In this document: one piece after another, positions 45,665 to 55,628 of the stretch
How positions within the stretch are numbered: position 1 is the stretch's first letter
How the letters are laid out: every line of letters begins with the position of its first letter
Assembly: GCF_004341505.2 (NCBI RefSeq)
Contig: NZ_SLYP02000001.1
Location: 338,501-402,500, forward strand
Direction of reading: 5' to 3'
Source: Sphingomonas sp. JUb134
GTDB taxonomy: Bacteria; Pseudomonadota; Alphaproteobacteria; Sphingomonadales; Sphingomonadaceae
DNA: 64,000 nt
Made by a program: the position numbers and the translations under genes
The notes under the pieces: model-generated
Told to the model about the DNA's origin: nothing
The model's input: only the letters and a program-made list of their open reading frames with translations
Databases searched by the model: none

Positions 45665-47818
45665 ATGACCGCACGCCTGCGCGCCGTTCTGGCCGCGACC
45701 ACGATCCTCGCCCTTTTCCCTGCAGGAGCCGCCATGGCGCAGACTTCCGCCGCTGCGGCCCCCTCCTCGACTTCCGTCGATGCAACCCCGCTGCTCGCCC
45801 CCTGGGGCGGCCCCTATGGCGGCGTGCCGCCCTGGGACAAGGTGACGCCGGCGATGTTCCCCGCCGCTTTCCCGGTCGCGATGGCCGAGCTTCGCCGCGA
45901 CGTGCTCAAGATCCGCGACGACACGCGCCCGGCGACCTTCCAGACCGTGATCGAGCCGATGGAGCTCGCCGGCGACACGATGGACCGCGTCGAGTCGATG
46001 TGGGGCGTCTATTCGAGCAACCTCGCCACCAAGGAGGTGCAGGCGATCGACCGCGAGTGGAGCCCCAAGCTCTCCGCCTTTTATGACGAGCTCTACCTCG
46101 ACCCCAAGCTGTTCGCGCGGGTGAAGGCGGCGTACGACAGCCGCGCCAGCCAGAAGCTCGATCCCAAGCAGCTGCGGCTGCTCGAGCGCACCTATCGCAG
46201 CTTCGTGCGTCGCGGCGCGCTGCTCACCGATGCGCAGCGGGCGCAGGTGTCGCAGCTCAACCAGGCACTGTCGGTCGCCTACAACGCGTTCAGCGAAAAG
46301 GTGCTGGCCGACGAGGAGACCTGGATCGTCGTCGACGATGCCAAGCAGCTTGCGGGCCTGCCCGACAGCTTTGTCGCCTCGCTCAAGGCCGCGGCTGACG
46401 AGCGCAAGCTCCCGGGCAAGTGGGCGATCGTCAACACCCGCTCCTCCGTCGCGCCGGTGCTGACCTACGCCACCGATCGGGCATTGCGCGAAAAGGTGTG
46501 GCGCGCCTTCGTCAACCGTGGCGACAACGGCGGCGCCAACGACACCAATGCGACGATCGCCGAGATCCTGAAGCTCCGCCAGCAGCGCGCCAAGCTGCTC
46601 GGCTTCCAGAACCACGCCTGGTACCGCATGGACGACACCATGGCGGAGACGCCCGCCAATGCCATGTCGCTGATGATGCGCGTGTGGCCGGCCGCCGTCG
46701 CCCGCGTCCACCAGGAGGTCGCCGACATGCAGGCGCTCGCCAACCAGAGCGGCGCCAAGATCACCATCGAGCCGTGGGACTATCGCTTCTACGCAGAGAA
46801 GGTGCGCAAGGCGAAGTACGACCTCGATGAGAGCGAGGTGAAGCCGTACCTCCAGCTCGACAACATCCTCCAGGGTGCACTCTACGCCGCGGGCCGACTC
46901 TACGACCTGGAGTTCAAGGAGAACACGGGGCAGATCCCGGTGTTCGATCCGGCGGTGCGCACCTTTGTCGTCACCGACAAGCGCGACGGGCACAATGTCG
47001 GCGTCTTCTACTTCGATGCCTACGCTCGGTCCGGCAAGCGCTCGGGCGCCTGGGCTACGGCCTATCGCCGCCAGCAGGAGCTGGGCGGCCACCGGAACGT
47101 GCTGGCGTCCAACAACAACAACTTCGTGAAGGGCGCCCCCGGCCAGCCGACGCTCATCAGCCTGGACGACGCGACCACGCTGTTCCACGAGTTCGGCCAC
47201 GCCATCCACAGCTTCCTGCAGAACGTGAAATATCCGGGGCTCGCCGGCACGCCGCGCGACTTCGTGGAGTACCCCAGCCAGGTGAACGAGAACTGGCTGC
47301 TCACCCGCGACGTGCTCGATCGCTATGCCAAGCACTATCAGACCGGCGCGCCGATGCCGCAGGCGCTGGTCGACAAGATCGAGAAGTCGTCGACCTTCAA
47401 CCAGGGCTTCGACACGGTCGAATATCTCTCGTCGGCGATCGTCGACATGAAGCTGCACGACCGCGACACGCCGGTGACCGACGTCGATGCGTTCGAGCGC
47501 GAGACGCTGGCCCAGCTCGGCATGCCGAAGGAGATGGTGATGCGGCACCGCCTGCCGCAGTTCAACCACCTGTTCTCGTCCGACGCCTATAGCGCCGGCT
47601 ATTACAGCTACCTGTGGTCGGAGACGATGGACGCCGACACCTGGGCGGCGTTCACCGAAACGGGCAACGTCTGGGACAAGGCGACCGCCGATCGCTTCCG
47701 CACCGTGCTGCTGTCGACCGGCAACGAGACCGATCGCAAACAGGCCTATCGCGCGTTCCGCGGCCGCGACCCGGACGTCAACGCGCTGTTCAAGCGCCGC
47801 GGCTTCCCGGTGCAGTAA
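45665..47818 (+). CDS. M3 family metallopeptidase (Dcp-like), exported
   Basis: 717 residues. Signal peptide (LRAVLAATTILALFPAGAAMAQ), then an all-helical N-terminal half and the M3 catalytic domain with zinc site HEFGHAIHSF (His508, Glu509, His512) followed by the third-ligand region FVEYPSQVNENWL. The segment FYFDAYARSGKRSGAWATAY is characteristic of Dcp/oligopeptidase A enzymes. It cleaves short peptides, probably as a dipeptidyl carboxypeptidase in the periplasm. GGAG precedes the ATG. It is divergent from imuA and followed by a hairpin shared with the convergent DUF1622 gene. Confidence 0.93.
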   Translation: MTARLRAVLAATTILALFPAGAAMAQTSAAAAPSSTSVDATPLLAPWGGPYGGVPPWDKVTPAMFPAAFPVAMAELRRDVLKIRDDTRPATFQTVIEPMELAGDTMDRVESMWGVYSSNLATKEVQAIDREWSPKLSAFYDELYLDPKLFARVKAAYDSRASQKLDPKQLRLLERTYRSFVRRGALLTDAQRAQVSQLNQALSVAYNAFSEKVLADEETWIVVDDAKQLAGLPDSFVASLKAAADERKLPGKWAIVNTRSSVAPVLTYATDRALREKVWRAFVNRGDNGGANDTNATIAEILKLRQQRAKLLGFQNHAWYRMDDTMAETPANAMSLMMRVWPAAVARVHQEVADMQALANQSGAKITIEPWDYRFYAEKVRKAKYDLDESEVKPYLQLDNILQGALYAAGRLYDLEFKENTGQIPVFDPAVRTFVVTDKRDGHNVGVFYFDAYARSGKRSGAWATAYRRQQELGGHRNVLASNNNNFVKGAPGQPTLISLDDATTLFHEFGHAIHSFLQNVKYPGLAGTPRDFVEYPSQVNENWLLTRDVLDRYAKHYQTGAPMPQALVDKIEKSSTFNQGFDTVEYLSSAIVDMKLHDRDTPVTDVDAFERETLAQLGMPKEMVMRHRLPQFNHLFSSDAYSAGYYSYLWSETMDADTWAAFTETGNVWDKATADRFRTVLLSTGNETDRKQAYRAFRGRDPDVNALFKRRGFPVQ

Positions 47819-47825
47819 GCGGCAG

Positions 47826-47859
47826 GAGGTCCGCGGCGCCAGCCGGTGCCGCGGACCTC
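47826..47859. terminator. Hairpin between convergent genes
   Basis: GAGGTCCGCGGC (47826-47837) pairs perfectly with GCCGCGGACCTC (47848-47859) across a 10-base loop. It overlaps the DUF1622 stop codon. There is no U-run, so terminator activity is uncertain, although the position between convergent genes fits. Confidence 0.55.
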
Positions 47860-48244
47860 AGCCGGAGGGCTGCTCACGGCCGCCATCGGGTTCGTTCCTG
47901 GCCTGCCACGGCCAACGCCCGTCGATCTCCACCTCCAGCGAGAAGCTGAGGAAAGTACGGATCAGGACGATGCCGGCGAGCACCGCCAGGCTTTCGAGCG
48001 TCGGCTCGATCGCCACCGTGTTGATGATGTCGGCCGCGACCAGCAGCTCCAGCCCCAACAGGATCGAGCGGCCCAGGTTGGATCGCAGCCGCTTGTAGGC
48101 GACGCCTGCCGGGCACTGCCGCAGATCGCGGACATAACGCACGCCGGACACGGCGGCGCCGAGCAGCAGCACCGTGACACCGATGACCTCCACCGCGCGC
48201 GTGACGCCGTGGATGGCCGAAAGCAGCAGGGAATCGTCGATCAT
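47858..48244 (-). CDS. DUF1622 family membrane protein (intact)
   Basis: 128 residues with three membrane segments: AVEVIGVTVLLLGAAVSGVRYV, ILLGLELLVAADIINTVAI and LESLAVLAGIVLIRTFLSF, then a short polar tail. It is the full-length counterpart of the truncated copy at 3810-4151 and defines where that copy breaks. Its function is unknown. A GGAAC-N17-gGTT element lies directly upstream. Confidence 0.85.
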   Translation of the reverse strand: MIDDSLLLSAIHGVTRAVEVIGVTVLLLGAAVSGVRYVRDLRQCPAGVAYKRLRSNLGRSILLGLELLVAADIINTVAIEPTLESLAVLAGIVLIRTFLSFSLEVEIDGRWPWQARNEPDGGREQPSG

Positions 48245-48252
48245 TTCCCGTC

Positions 48253-48278
48253 AACCCGCCGGGCAGGACCGGCGTTCC
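48253..48278 (-). promoter_or_regulatory. Possible EcfG-type promoter of DUF1622
   Basis: Minus strand: GGAAC (48278-48274), 17 bases, then GGTT (-10 GTT at 48255-48253), close to the EcfG consensus. The -10 is only about 9 bases from the ATG at 48244, so the mRNA would be almost leaderless. This could equally be chance in GC-rich DNA. Confidence 0.3.
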
Positions 48279-48288
48279 GGCCAAGCGA

Positions 48289-48951
48289 TCAGGCGACCAG
48301 CCGCGCCACCTCTTCGAAATCCCCGGCGATGTCGTGCACGCCGATCCGGCGCAGCACGTCCGCGTGGCCGATGCCGCAATGCTGGCCGGCGCACAGGCCG
48401 ATGACGTGCGCACCCGATGCCACCGCACCTGTTGCGCCCACCGGCGAATCCTCCAGGATCACGCAGCGTTCGATCGGCACGCCGAGCGCGTCGGCAGCAA
48501 AGAGATAGAGGTCCGGTGCCGGTTTGCCGCGGGTGACATGCTCGCGTCCGCTGAACACCTTGTCGCCGAACGCGTCGCGCAGGCCCAGATGGTCGAGATG
48601 CGCGGTGATCCAGCGCGTCGAACTCGACGAGGCGATCGCGCGCGGCAGTTCGCCCGGCAGCGAACGGACAAAGGCAACCGCACCCGCCACTTCCTCGATC
48701 CCCTCGGCGACCGCGCGCGCATCCTCGGCAGCGCGGGCCTCGTGGAAATCGGCCGGGATCGGGCGCCCCAGGAACGCCTCCACCTCGTCCAGGAAGTCCT
48801 TGCCGGCGCGGCCCATGAAGCGCGCCATCGCCTCGGCGGTGTCGATCGGGTGGCCGGCAGCCGTCAGGTAATCGGCGAGGTGGCGGTTCCCCGCCCATTC
48901 GCTTTCCAGCAGGACACCGTCGAAGTCGAACAGGATCGCGTCGAACCGCAT
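48289..48951 (-). CDS. HAD-superfamily hydrolase (beta-phosphoglucomutase/GPH-like)
   Basis: 220 residues. Motif I FDAILFDFDGVLLESE, a helical cap (about 15-85), motif II AIASSSSTRWITAHL, motif III Lys in VTRGKPAPDLYLFAADALG and motif IV CVILEDSPVGATGAVASG give a typical HAD-IA phosphatase or mutase. The SSS sequence in motif II resembles the 2-deoxyglucose-6-phosphatase and phosphoglycolate phosphatase subgroups. The substrate is unknown. Its ATG shares one base with the YggS stop codon (TGATG), so the two genes are coupled. Confidence 0.88.
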   Translation of the reverse strand: MRFDAILFDFDGVLLESEWAGNRHLADYLTAAGHPIDTAEAMARFMGRAGKDFLDEVEAFLGRPIPADFHEARAAEDARAVAEGIEEVAGAVAFVRSLPGELPRAIASSSSTRWITAHLDHLGLRDAFGDKVFSGREHVTRGKPAPDLYLFAADALGVPIERCVILEDSPVGATGAVASGAHVIGLCAGQHCGIGHADVLRRIGVHDIAGDFEEVARLVA

Positions 48952-49616
48952 CAGCGTGCCCCGAACAAAGCGGTGCCGACCCGCACATGGGTGGCCCCCA
49001 GCGTCACCGCCGTCTCGTAATCGCCGGACATGCCCATGCTGAGCCCCGGCAGGCCGTTGTCGTCGGCGAGCTTCGCCAGCAGCGCAAACCAAGGCGCCGG
49101 CTCCAGCTCCAGCGGCGGGACGCACATCAGCCCGATTACCGGCAGTTCGGCGCTCCGGGCCTCGGCAAGCAGTGCCGGCAATTCGGAGACGGCAACGCCG
49201 CCCTTCTGCGGCTCGTCGCCGATGTCGACCTGCACGAAGCAGGCGGGGCGTCGGTCGTGCCGGTCCATCGCCTTGGCGAGGGCGGCGACCAGCGACGGCC
49301 GGTCGAGCGAATGGATCGCGTCGAACAGCGCCACCGCGTCATCAGCCTTGTTGGACTGAAGCTGCCCGACCAGGTGCAGCTGGATGTCCGGGGTCCCCTG
49401 GCGCAGCGCCGGCCATTTCGCCTGCGCCTCCTGCACGCGGTTCTCGCCGAACACGCGCTGGCCCGCGGCGATCAGCGGGGCGATGGCGGGGGCCTCGTGC
49501 GTCTTGGAGACGGCGATCAGGCTGGTGGCGCCGGCCGGGCGCTTGGCGAGCTGCTCGGCGCGCGCGATCCGCTCGCGCACATCGGCCAGCCGCTGGGGGG
49601 CATCGTCGGTGGTCAT
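48951..49616 (-). CDS. YggS/PROSC family PLP-homeostasis protein
   Basis: 221 residues forming a TIM-barrel PLP protein. The PLP lysine is in SLIAVSKTHEA; other family motifs are FGENRVQEAQAKW, IQLHLVGQLQSNKADDAVALF, SLDRPSLVAAL, VDIGDEPQKGG and GLSMGMSGDYETAVTLGATHVRVGTALFG. The family binds PLP without known catalysis and keeps vitamin B6 and amino-acid pools in balance. It is coupled to the downstream HAD gene and divergent from the ThiE-like gene 22 bases away. Confidence 0.93.
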   Translation of the reverse strand: MTTDDAPQRLADVRERIARAEQLAKRPAGATSLIAVSKTHEAPAIAPLIAAGQRVFGENRVQEAQAKWPALRQGTPDIQLHLVGQLQSNKADDAVALFDAIHSLDRPSLVAALAKAMDRHDRRPACFVQVDIGDEPQKGGVAVSELPALLAEARSAELPVIGLMCVPPLELEPAPWFALLAKLADDNGLPGLSMGMSGDYETAVTLGATHVRVGTALFGAR

Positions 49617-49638
49617 TGCCGGCGCTATAGGTAGCGCG

Positions 49639-50166
49639 ATGCGTGCCCGCCAGCCCCTCCCCCGCCAATGGCTGATGACCGACCCGCGGATGGGCGAGGC
49701 GCTATGGGACGCGCTCGAACGGCTGCCGCGCGGCGCGGGCGTGGTGTTCCGCCACTATCAGCTGCCGCCCCAAGAGCGGGCCGCGCTGTTCGCGCGTGTT
49801 CGACGCGTCGCGCGGCGCCGGCGGCTGGTGCTGCTCGTCGCCGGCGCCCGCCTGCCAGGCGCCGACGGTCGGCATGGCATGCGCAGCGCAGTCCCGAAGC
49901 AAGGGATCGCGACTCGGCCCGCACACCATCGTCGCGATGTGGTGGCCGCCCGCCGCGACCGAGTCGACGCCGTGTTCGCCTCCCCGGTCTTCGCCACCCG
50001 CTCGCACCCGGGCGCTCCCGCGCTCGGACGAGTCCGCTTTGGAAGGATGATTCGAGGAGCCGGCATCCCGGTGATCGCACTCGGCGGCATGGATGCACGG
50101 CGCGCGCGCAGCCTGGCCGGCTTCGGCGTTCACGGCTGGGCTGCGATCGATGCCTGGACGCGGTAG
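49639..50166 (+). CDS. ThiE/TenI-like (thiamine phosphate synthase family) protein
   Basis: 175 residues from the ATG at 49639, shorter than typical ThiE (about 210). WLMTDPRMGEALWDALERLPRGAGVVFRHYQLPPQER matches the first third, VDAVFASPVFATRSHPGAPALG matches the phosphate-binding SPVF-T-SHP region, and GIPVIALGGMDARRARSL matches the C-terminal GGI motif. The middle of the barrel, around DDR/HLGQ in true ThiE, is not recognisable. It may be a degenerate or functionally shifted family member. No other thiamine genes or TPP riboswitch are seen nearby. Confidence 0.7.
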   Translation: MRARQPLPRQWLMTDPRMGEALWDALERLPRGAGVVFRHYQLPPQERAALFARVRRVARRRRLVLLVAGARLPGADGRHGMRSAVPKQGIATRPAHHRRDVVAARRDRVDAVFASPVFATRSHPGAPALGRVRFGRMIRGAGIPVIALGGMDARRARSLAGFGVHGWAAIDAWTR

Positions 50167-50178
50167 CGCCCGGCCGGA

Positions 50179-50889
50179 TCAGAAGCGGAAGGCGGTGCCC
50201 ACGTAGAGCGCCTGGCTGTCCCGACGCGTGTCCTCGGTCCGCAGGAGCCGGTCCTTGTCGGACTTGTAGCGCACGCCTGCCGTCACGTCGAAGTGGCGGG
50301 TCAGCGAATAGGAGCCCCCGACGCCGATCGACGCGCTGGGTACATCCGCCACCAGCTTGGCCTGGTCGATGAGCGGCTTGTCGCCGCCCACGGTCACGCT
50401 GCTGGTACGACGCGTCGACTTGCCGACCGCCGCACCGATGCGATCGCGATTGCCCGGCTGCGCACCCAGGTCGAGCTTGGCGAGATCGCCGACGGCGGCG
50501 AAACGCTTCCAGCCGACCGAAGTCCCGAGATTATAGGCGATAGGCGCAAGCGTCGGGCCGACGTTGGTGTCGACCGCCGCATGTTCCGAAGCGGCAGCCG
50601 GCTGCGTACGCGCGCGCACCGCAACGGTCACGGCACGCTTGCTGATTCGCTGGCCTTCCGAAGGCGTAAAGCGGAAGCTGCTGCCGTCGATCCCGCTGCG
50701 CGCGAGAACCGCGGCGAGCTTGGGATCGGCAGACGAGGGCGTGAAGCCGCCGATGCTGCTGACGGGGGCCGCACGGCGAAAGGCCACGGCACGCGAGCCT
50801 TCCGGGGCACCCAGCGCAGGCGCGATCAAGGCTCCGGCGGCGCTCAGCACCCCGATCCCCAATCCAGCCATGGCGCGCATCGTAAGCAC
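50179..50889 (-). CDS. Predicted exported beta-barrel-like protein
   Basis: 236 residues from a GTG start (GGAGGAG 7 bases upstream). A signal peptide (AMAGLGIGVLSAAGALIAPALGA) is followed by a Ser/Ala-rich segment and a C-terminal half of alternating strands: SIGVGGSYSLTRHFDVTAGVRYKSDKDRL and LYVGTAFRF. The terminal phenylalanine and strand pattern fit a small outer-membrane barrel. No family is recognised. It is convergent with the ThiE-like gene. Confidence 0.6.
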   Translation of the reverse strand: MLTMRAMAGLGIGVLSAAGALIAPALGAPEGSRAVAFRRAAPVSSIGGFTPSSADPKLAAVLARSGIDGSSFRFTPSEGQRISKRAVTVAVRARTQPAAASEHAAVDTNVGPTLAPIAYNLGTSVGWKRFAAVGDLAKLDLGAQPGNRDRIGAAVGKSTRRTSSVTVGGDKPLIDQAKLVADVPSASIGVGGSYSLTRHFDVTAGVRYKSDKDRLLRTEDTRRDSQALYVGTAFRF

Positions 50890-51084
50890 CCCGTTTCTCC
50901 TCCCGCTTCAAAAGTGCGCTAGCATGATTCGGTTGCATGTCGCCACCGGCCGAACACGATTCCGGTGAACTGTTGCAATCCGCCCACATGCCGCCCGGTA
51001 CTGCCTGCGGGGCCGCGCCGCTTGCGGCGGCACCGCGACCCTCTATAGAAGCAGCCGATGTTCCGTTCTTCCAAGGAAACGCCG

Positions 51085-51525
51085 ATGATCCGCCCGTTGC
51101 GCACCGCGATCCTGGGTCCGCTCGCGATTGCCCTCACGCTCACCGCCTGCGGCAGCCGCAAGGACGATCTGAAGGCCGATCTCGCCGCCTCCCAGGTGAC
51201 GACCATCGGCGTCAACAGCTATCTGTGGCGCGCCAGCCTCGACACGCTCAGCTTCATGCCGCTGCTCCAGACCGATTCGAACGGCGGCGTGATCGTGACC
51301 GACTGGTATGTGAACCCGGCCACGCCGACCGAGCGCATGAAGGTCACCGTCAGCATCCTGGACCAGGATCTGCGCGCCGACGCCCTGCGCGTGGCGGCGC
51401 TCCGCCAGGTGCAGCAGAACGGCCAGTGGGTGGAGGCGCCAGTGCAGGCCGCCACCGTCCAGAAGCTGGAAGACATTATCCTGACCCGTGCGCGCGACCT
51501 GCGCCGCGGCGCGCTGATCGGCTGA
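51085..51525 (+). CDS. DUF3576 family lipoprotein
   Basis: 146 residues from ATG 51085 (AAGGAAA upstream); an in-frame ATG at 51058 would put 9 extra residues before the signal. The lipobox ALTLTAC places the lipidated Cys near 22. The DUF3576 core is visible: [65 protein letters not shown] and a C-terminal helix [12 protein letters not shown]. It is conserved upstream of leuS in many alphaproteobacteria and begins the leuS-lptE-holA operon here (16-base gap to leuS). Its function is unknown. Confidence 0.88.
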   Translation: MIRPLRTAILGPLAIALTLTACGSRKDDLKADLAASQVTTIGVNSYLWRASLDTLSFMPLLQTDSNGGVIVTDWYVNPATPTERMKVTVSILDQDLRADALRVAALRQVQQNGQWVEAPVQAATVQKLEDIILTRARDLRRGALIG

Positions 51526-51541
51526 GGCAAGCACCCCTGAA

Positions 51542-54043
51542 ATGGCCTCGCGTTTCAATGCACTGAAGGCGGATGCGGCCTGGCAGAAGCTGTGGGAAGA
51601 CCGCCGCACCTTCGCCGCCCGCGACGACAGCCCGCGCCCCAAGAGCTACGTGCTCGAGATGTTCCCCTATCCGTCGGGGCGCATCCACATGGGCCACGTG
51701 CGTAACTACACCATGGGCGACGTGCTCGCGCGCTTCCGCCGCATGACCGGATACGAAGTGCTCCACCCGATGGGCTGGGACGCGTTCGGCATGCCGGCCG
51801 AGAACGCCGCCATGGAAAAGGGCGTGCACCCGGGCGGCTGGACGCGCGACAATATCGCCACGATGAAGGCGCAGCTGAAGCGGCTGGGCTTCGCGCTCGA
51901 CTGGACGCGCGAGCTCGCGACCTGCGAGCCGGACTATTACGGCCATGAGCAGGCGCTGTTCCTGCACCTCTATGCGGCCGGCCTCGTCTACCGCAAGGAA
52001 TCGGCGGTGAACTGGGACCCGGTCGACATGACCGTGCTCGCCAACGAGCAGGTGATCGACGGCCGCGGCTGGCGCTCGGGCGCGCTGGTGGAGAAGCGCA
52101 AGCTCTCCCAGTGGTTCCTCAAGATCACCGATTTCGCAGACGAGCTGCTCGACGGCCTCCAGACGCTCGATCAGTGGCCCGACAAGGTCAAGCTGATGCA
52201 GGAGAACTGGATCGGCAAGAGCCGCGGCATGAAGATCCGCTTCCAGGTGTCGGACGGCCAGCCGGTCGAGGTCTTCTCGACGCGCCCCGACACGATCTTT
52301 GGCGCGAGCTTCGTCGCGGTCGCAGCCGACCATCCGATCGCCCAGGCGGCGGCGTTGCGCGATCCGGAAGCACAGGCGTTCATCGATCGCTGCAAGCAGG
52401 GCGGCACCACCGCGGCCGAGATCGAGACCCAGGAAAAGCTCGGCTACGACACCGGCGCCACCGCGACGCACCCGTTCACCGGGCTGCCGATGCCGGTGTT
52501 CATCGCCAACTTCGTGCTGATGGAATATGGCACCGGCGCCGTCATGGGCGTTCCGGCGCACGACCAGCGCGACCTGGACTTCGCGCGCAAATACCAGCTG
52601 CCGGTGCGCCGCGTGGTGGCCGACGGGGAGCGCCGCGATCCGCTGTTCGAGGGCGACGAGGCCTATACCGGCGGTGGCCAGCTGGTGAACTCCGACTTCC
52701 TCGACGACATGGACGTGGACGCCGCCAAGGCGGCGGTGATCGCACGCGGCGAAGCCGACGGCTGGGGCGAAGGCACGACCGTCTGGCGCCTCCGCGACTG
52801 GGGCGTCAGCCGCCAGCGCTATTGGGGCACGCCGATCCCGATCATCCATTGCGAGGATTGCGGCGCGGTGCCGGTCTCGCAGGACCAGCTGCCGGTGGTG
52901 CTGCCCGAGGACGTCAGCTTCGACGTACCGGGCAATCCGCTCGATCGCCATCCGACCTGGAAGCACGTCGACTGCCCGACCTGCGGCAAGTCGGCGCGGC
53001 GCGAGACCGACACGCTCGACACCTTCGCGGATTCGTCCTGGTACTTCATCCGCTTCGCCAGCCAGCCCAAGGACAAGCCGTTCGACAAGGATGTCGTCGC
53101 CCAGTGGCTGCCGGTCGGGCAGTATATCGGCGGCGTCGAGCATGCGATCCTGCACCTGCTCTACGCCCGCTTCTGGACGCGCGCGCTCAAGCGCACCGGC
53201 CTGATCGACGTGGCCGAGCCGTTCACCGGCCTGTTCACCCAGGGCATGGTGACGCACGAGACCTACAAGTCCTCGGACGGCCGCTGGCTGGGTCCTGCGG
53301 AAGTGCAGGACGGCGTGGAGATCGCGACCGGTGAGGCCATCACGGTCGGCCGCGTCGAGAAGATGTCCAAGTCCAAGAAGAACACCGTCGATCCCGGTCC
53401 GATCGTCGACCAGTACGGCGCGGACGCGGTGCGGTGGTTCATGCTGTCCGACAGCCCGCCCGAGCGCGACCTGCCGTGGAGCGAGGCGGGCATCGAGGGT
53501 TCGTGGCGCTTCGTCCAGCGGCTGTGGCGGCTGTTCGACGGCCTCGCCGAACAGGCGGGCACCGAGGGGGCCGACAAGGCGCTCGACCGCAAGCTGCACC
53601 AGACGATCGCCGGCATCGCCGCCGACGTCGAGGCGCTGGCGTTCAACAAGGCGATCGCCAAGCTCTATGAGCTGACCGGCATGATCGAGAAGGCCGCGCC
53701 ATCCGCCTCGCGCACCCAGGCAATCCGCACGCTGATGCGGCTGGTGGCGCCGATGGTGCCGCACATCGCCGAGGAAGCCTGGGCCGCGAACGGCGGCGAC
53801 GGGCTGATCGCCGACGCACCTTGGCCGGAAGTCGACGCCGCACTGCTGGTGGAGGACGAAGTCACCGTCGCGGTGCAGGTCAACGGCAAGCTGCGCGACA
53901 CGCTGACCCTGCCCAAGGGCACCTCGCGCGAGGATGCGGAGGCCGCGGCGCTCGCCTCGGCCAACGTCCAGCGCGCGATGGAGGGCAAGCCGCCGCGCAA
54001 GGTGATCGTGGTACCCGATCGCCTGGTGAACATCGTCGCATGA
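51542..54043 (+). CDS. leuS: Leucyl-tRNA synthetase
   Basis: 833 residues. Class I motifs are [19 protein letters not shown] (HIGH counterpart HMGH) and [12 protein letters not shown] (KMSKS). The CP1 editing domain includes [18 protein letters not shown] and [16 protein letters not shown], with the TRPDT and [12 protein letters not shown] editing-site residues that clear mis-charged isoleucine or valine. The zinc-binding-like CEDCGAVPV and [10 protein letters not shown] pairs are present. Length and domain order are normal. It is the second gene of the operon; its stop overlaps lptE (ATGA). Confidence 0.97.
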   Translation: MASRFNALKADAAWQKLWEDRRTFAARDDSPRPKSYVLEMFPYPSGRIHMGHVRNYTMGDVLARFRRMTGYEVLHPMGWDAFGMPAENAAMEKGVHPGGWTRDNIATMKAQLKRLGFALDWTRELATCEPDYYGHEQALFLHLYAAGLVYRKESAVNWDPVDMTVLANEQVIDGRGWRSGALVEKRKLSQWFLKITDFADELLDGLQTLDQWPDKVKLMQENWIGKSRGMKIRFQVSDGQPVEVFSTRPDTIFGASFVAVAADHPIAQAAALRDPEAQAFIDRCKQGGTTAAEIETQEKLGYDTGATATHPFTGLPMPVFIANFVLMEYGTGAVMGVPAHDQRDLDFARKYQLPVRRVVADGERRDPLFEGDEAYTGGGQLVNSDFLDDMDVDAAKAAVIARGEADGWGEGTTVWRLRDWGVSRQRYWGTPIPIIHCEDCGAVPVSQDQLPVVLPEDVSFDVPGNPLDRHPTWKHVDCPTCGKSARRETDTLDTFADSSWYFIRFASQPKDKPFDKDVVAQWLPVGQYIGGVEHAILHLLYARFWTRALKRTGLIDVAEPFTGLFTQGMVTHETYKSSDGRWLGPAEVQDGVEIATGEAITVGRVEKMSKSKKNTVDPGPIVDQYGADAVRWFMLSDSPPERDLPWSEAGIEGSWRFVQRLWRLFDGLAEQAGTEGADKALDRKLHQTIAGIAADVEALAFNKAIAKLYELTGMIEKAAPSASRTQAIRTLMRLVAPMVPHIAEEAWAANGGDGLIADAPWPEVDAALLVEDEVTVAVQVNGKLRDTLTLPKGTSREDAEAAALASANVQRAMEGKPPRKVIVVPDRLVNIVA

Positions 54044-54549
54044 TCCGGCGCGCCGCCCCGCTGCTGCTCGCCTGCCTGCCGCTGGCCCTCACCGGCTGCG
54101 GTCTGCGGCCGCTCTATGCGGGCGGCGAGTCCGGACCGGTGCGGGCGCTGCTCTCGGGCGTCGAGGTGGCCCCCATCCCCGGCCAGAACGGCTGGCTGAT
54201 GTCGACGGCGCTGCGCGACCGACTGCGTGCCGAAGGCGCACCGCGCTACCGGCTGCAGGTGACGCTCGATGACGAGATCACCGGCCTGGGGGTCCGCCGC
54301 GACGATGCGGTGACGCGCGAGCGCCGGACGCTGCGCGCGCGCTACCAGCTGGTCGATGCGGCGAGCGGCGAGACGGTGCTTGACGCCACTGCGGGCTCCG
54401 ATGTCGGCATCGACGTGGTGAGCTCCGAATACGCCACCATCGCCGCCGAACAGTCGGCGCTGGAGCGGCTGTCGGGCATCGTCGCCGACCAGATCATCAG
54501 CCGCCTAGCGCTCTACGCGCAGCGGACCGACCTCCCCGCCGGGCAGTGA
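54040..54549 (+). CDS. lptE: LptE, LPS-assembly lipoprotein
   Basis: 169 residues. The lipobox [17 protein letters not shown] is the classic LptE start (Cys near 20). A small alpha/beta domain follows: [60 protein letters not shown] (LPS-assembly family pattern) and a helix [24 protein letters not shown]. It plugs the LptD barrel at the outer membrane to insert LPS or, in sphingomonads, glycosphingolipid-rich outer leaflets. The start overlaps the leuS stop, and the stop overlaps the holA GTG. Confidence 0.92.
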   Translation: MIRRAAPLLLACLPLALTGCGLRPLYAGGESGPVRALLSGVEVAPIPGQNGWLMSTALRDRLRAEGAPRYRLQVTLDDEITGLGVRRDDAVTRERRTLRARYQLVDAASGETVLDATAGSDVGIDVVSSEYATIAAEQSALERLSGIVADQIISRLALYAQRTDLPAGQ

Positions 54550-55559
54550 AGGCCAAACCTGATACCCTCGGGCCGCGGCTCGACAAGCCCGCTCCCGACA
54601 TCCGCCTCTACCTGCTGCACGGCCCCGATGAGGCCGGTGCGGCCGAACTCGCGCAGCGGCTCGCCCGCGCGATGGGCCCCGAGGCGGAGCGCATCGAGTT
54701 CGAGGGCAGCGCGCTGAAGGCACAGCCCGGTGCGCTCGCCGACGAAGCCGCCTCGCTCTCGCTGTTCGGCGGTGCCCGCTACATCCGCGTCAACGCGATG
54801 GGCGAGGAATCGCTGGAGGCGGTGACGCTGCTGCTCTCCGCCGAGCGCGCCGGCAACCCGGTGGTGGCGCTCGCCCCTGCAGTCAAGGGCACGGGCAAGC
54901 TGGTGAAGCTCGTGTCGGCCGCGTCCAACGCCTTTGAGTGCGCCTGCTACGTGCCCGATGCACAAGCCGCCGCCCGACTGGCGACGGCGCTCGGGCGCGA
55001 CCAAGGCCTGCGCCTCAGCCACGAGGCTGCCGAGCATCTTGCGGTGGCGAGCGGCGGCGATCGCGCGATCCTGGCGCGCGAGATCGAGAAGCTGGCGCTG
55101 TTCCTCGACGCCGCGCCCGACCAGCCCCGCGACGCCGGCTTGCCCGCACTCGACGCGATCGGCGCAGACCTGGGCGAGGCGGAGATGTTCGGTGCGATCG
55201 CCGCGATCGTCGGCGGCGACGCCGCCACCGCCGGCGCCGAGGTCGCGGCGCTGGAGGCCGGCGGCAACCATTCGGTGCCGCTGCTGCGCATGACGGTCCG
55301 CAAACTCCTGTCGCTCGCCGAGATGCGCGCCGAGATCGACGCGGGCGATCGCCCGGCCGACGTGATCGAGCGCCACCGGGTGTTCTTTCGCGAGAAGCAG
55401 CCGACGATGGACGCGCTGCGCCGCTGGAGTTCGCCGCAACTTGCCCGCGCGATCGACCGGCTGCGACAGACCGAGCGCGCCACCATGTCGGGCGCGAGCG
55501 CGGGGGACGTGCTGACCGCACACGTTGCGGTGGCGGCTGCGCGGAGTGTGCGGCGGTAG
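54546..55559 (+). CDS. holA: DNA polymerase III delta subunit
   Basis: 337 residues from a GTG that overlaps the lptE stop (GTGA). The AAA-like fold starts with RLYLLHGPDEAGAAELAQRL, where the Walker A is degenerate as expected for delta. ALADEAASLSLFGGARYIRV is the clamp-binding region, then VVALAPAVKGTGKLVKLV and ILAREIEKLALFLDA. The C-terminal collar domain includes ALEAGGNHSVPLLRMTVRKLLSLAEMRAE. Delta opens the beta clamp in the clamp loader. It is the last gene of the operon. Confidence 0.93.
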   Translation: MKAKPDTLGPRLDKPAPDIRLYLLHGPDEAGAAELAQRLARAMGPEAERIEFEGSALKAQPGALADEAASLSLFGGARYIRVNAMGEESLEAVTLLLSAERAGNPVVALAPAVKGTGKLVKLVSAASNAFECACYVPDAQAAARLATALGRDQGLRLSHEAAEHLAVASGGDRAILAREIEKLALFLDAAPDQPRDAGLPALDAIGADLGEAEMFGAIAAIVGGDAATAGAEVAALEAGGNHSVPLLRMTVRKLLSLAEMRAEIDAGDRPADVIERHRVFFREKQPTMDALRRWSSPQLARAIDRLRQTERATMSGASAGDVLTAHVAVAAARSVRR

Positions 55560-55628
55560 GGGGCGACGCCCCTAACCCTACACGCCCAATCCTGACCTGC
55601 ACCTCCCCTCCCCCACCCCCCGTTCATC

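Noticed and set aside
42667..46086. 1139-codon open frame on the plus strand
   Set aside because: Antisense to imuB and imuA; composition is typical of a shadow frame and it crosses the LexA region.
49617..49638. TPP riboswitch ahead of the ThiE-like gene
   Set aside because: Only 22 bases separate it from the divergent yggS start, too short for a riboswitch, and no conserved thi-box was seen.
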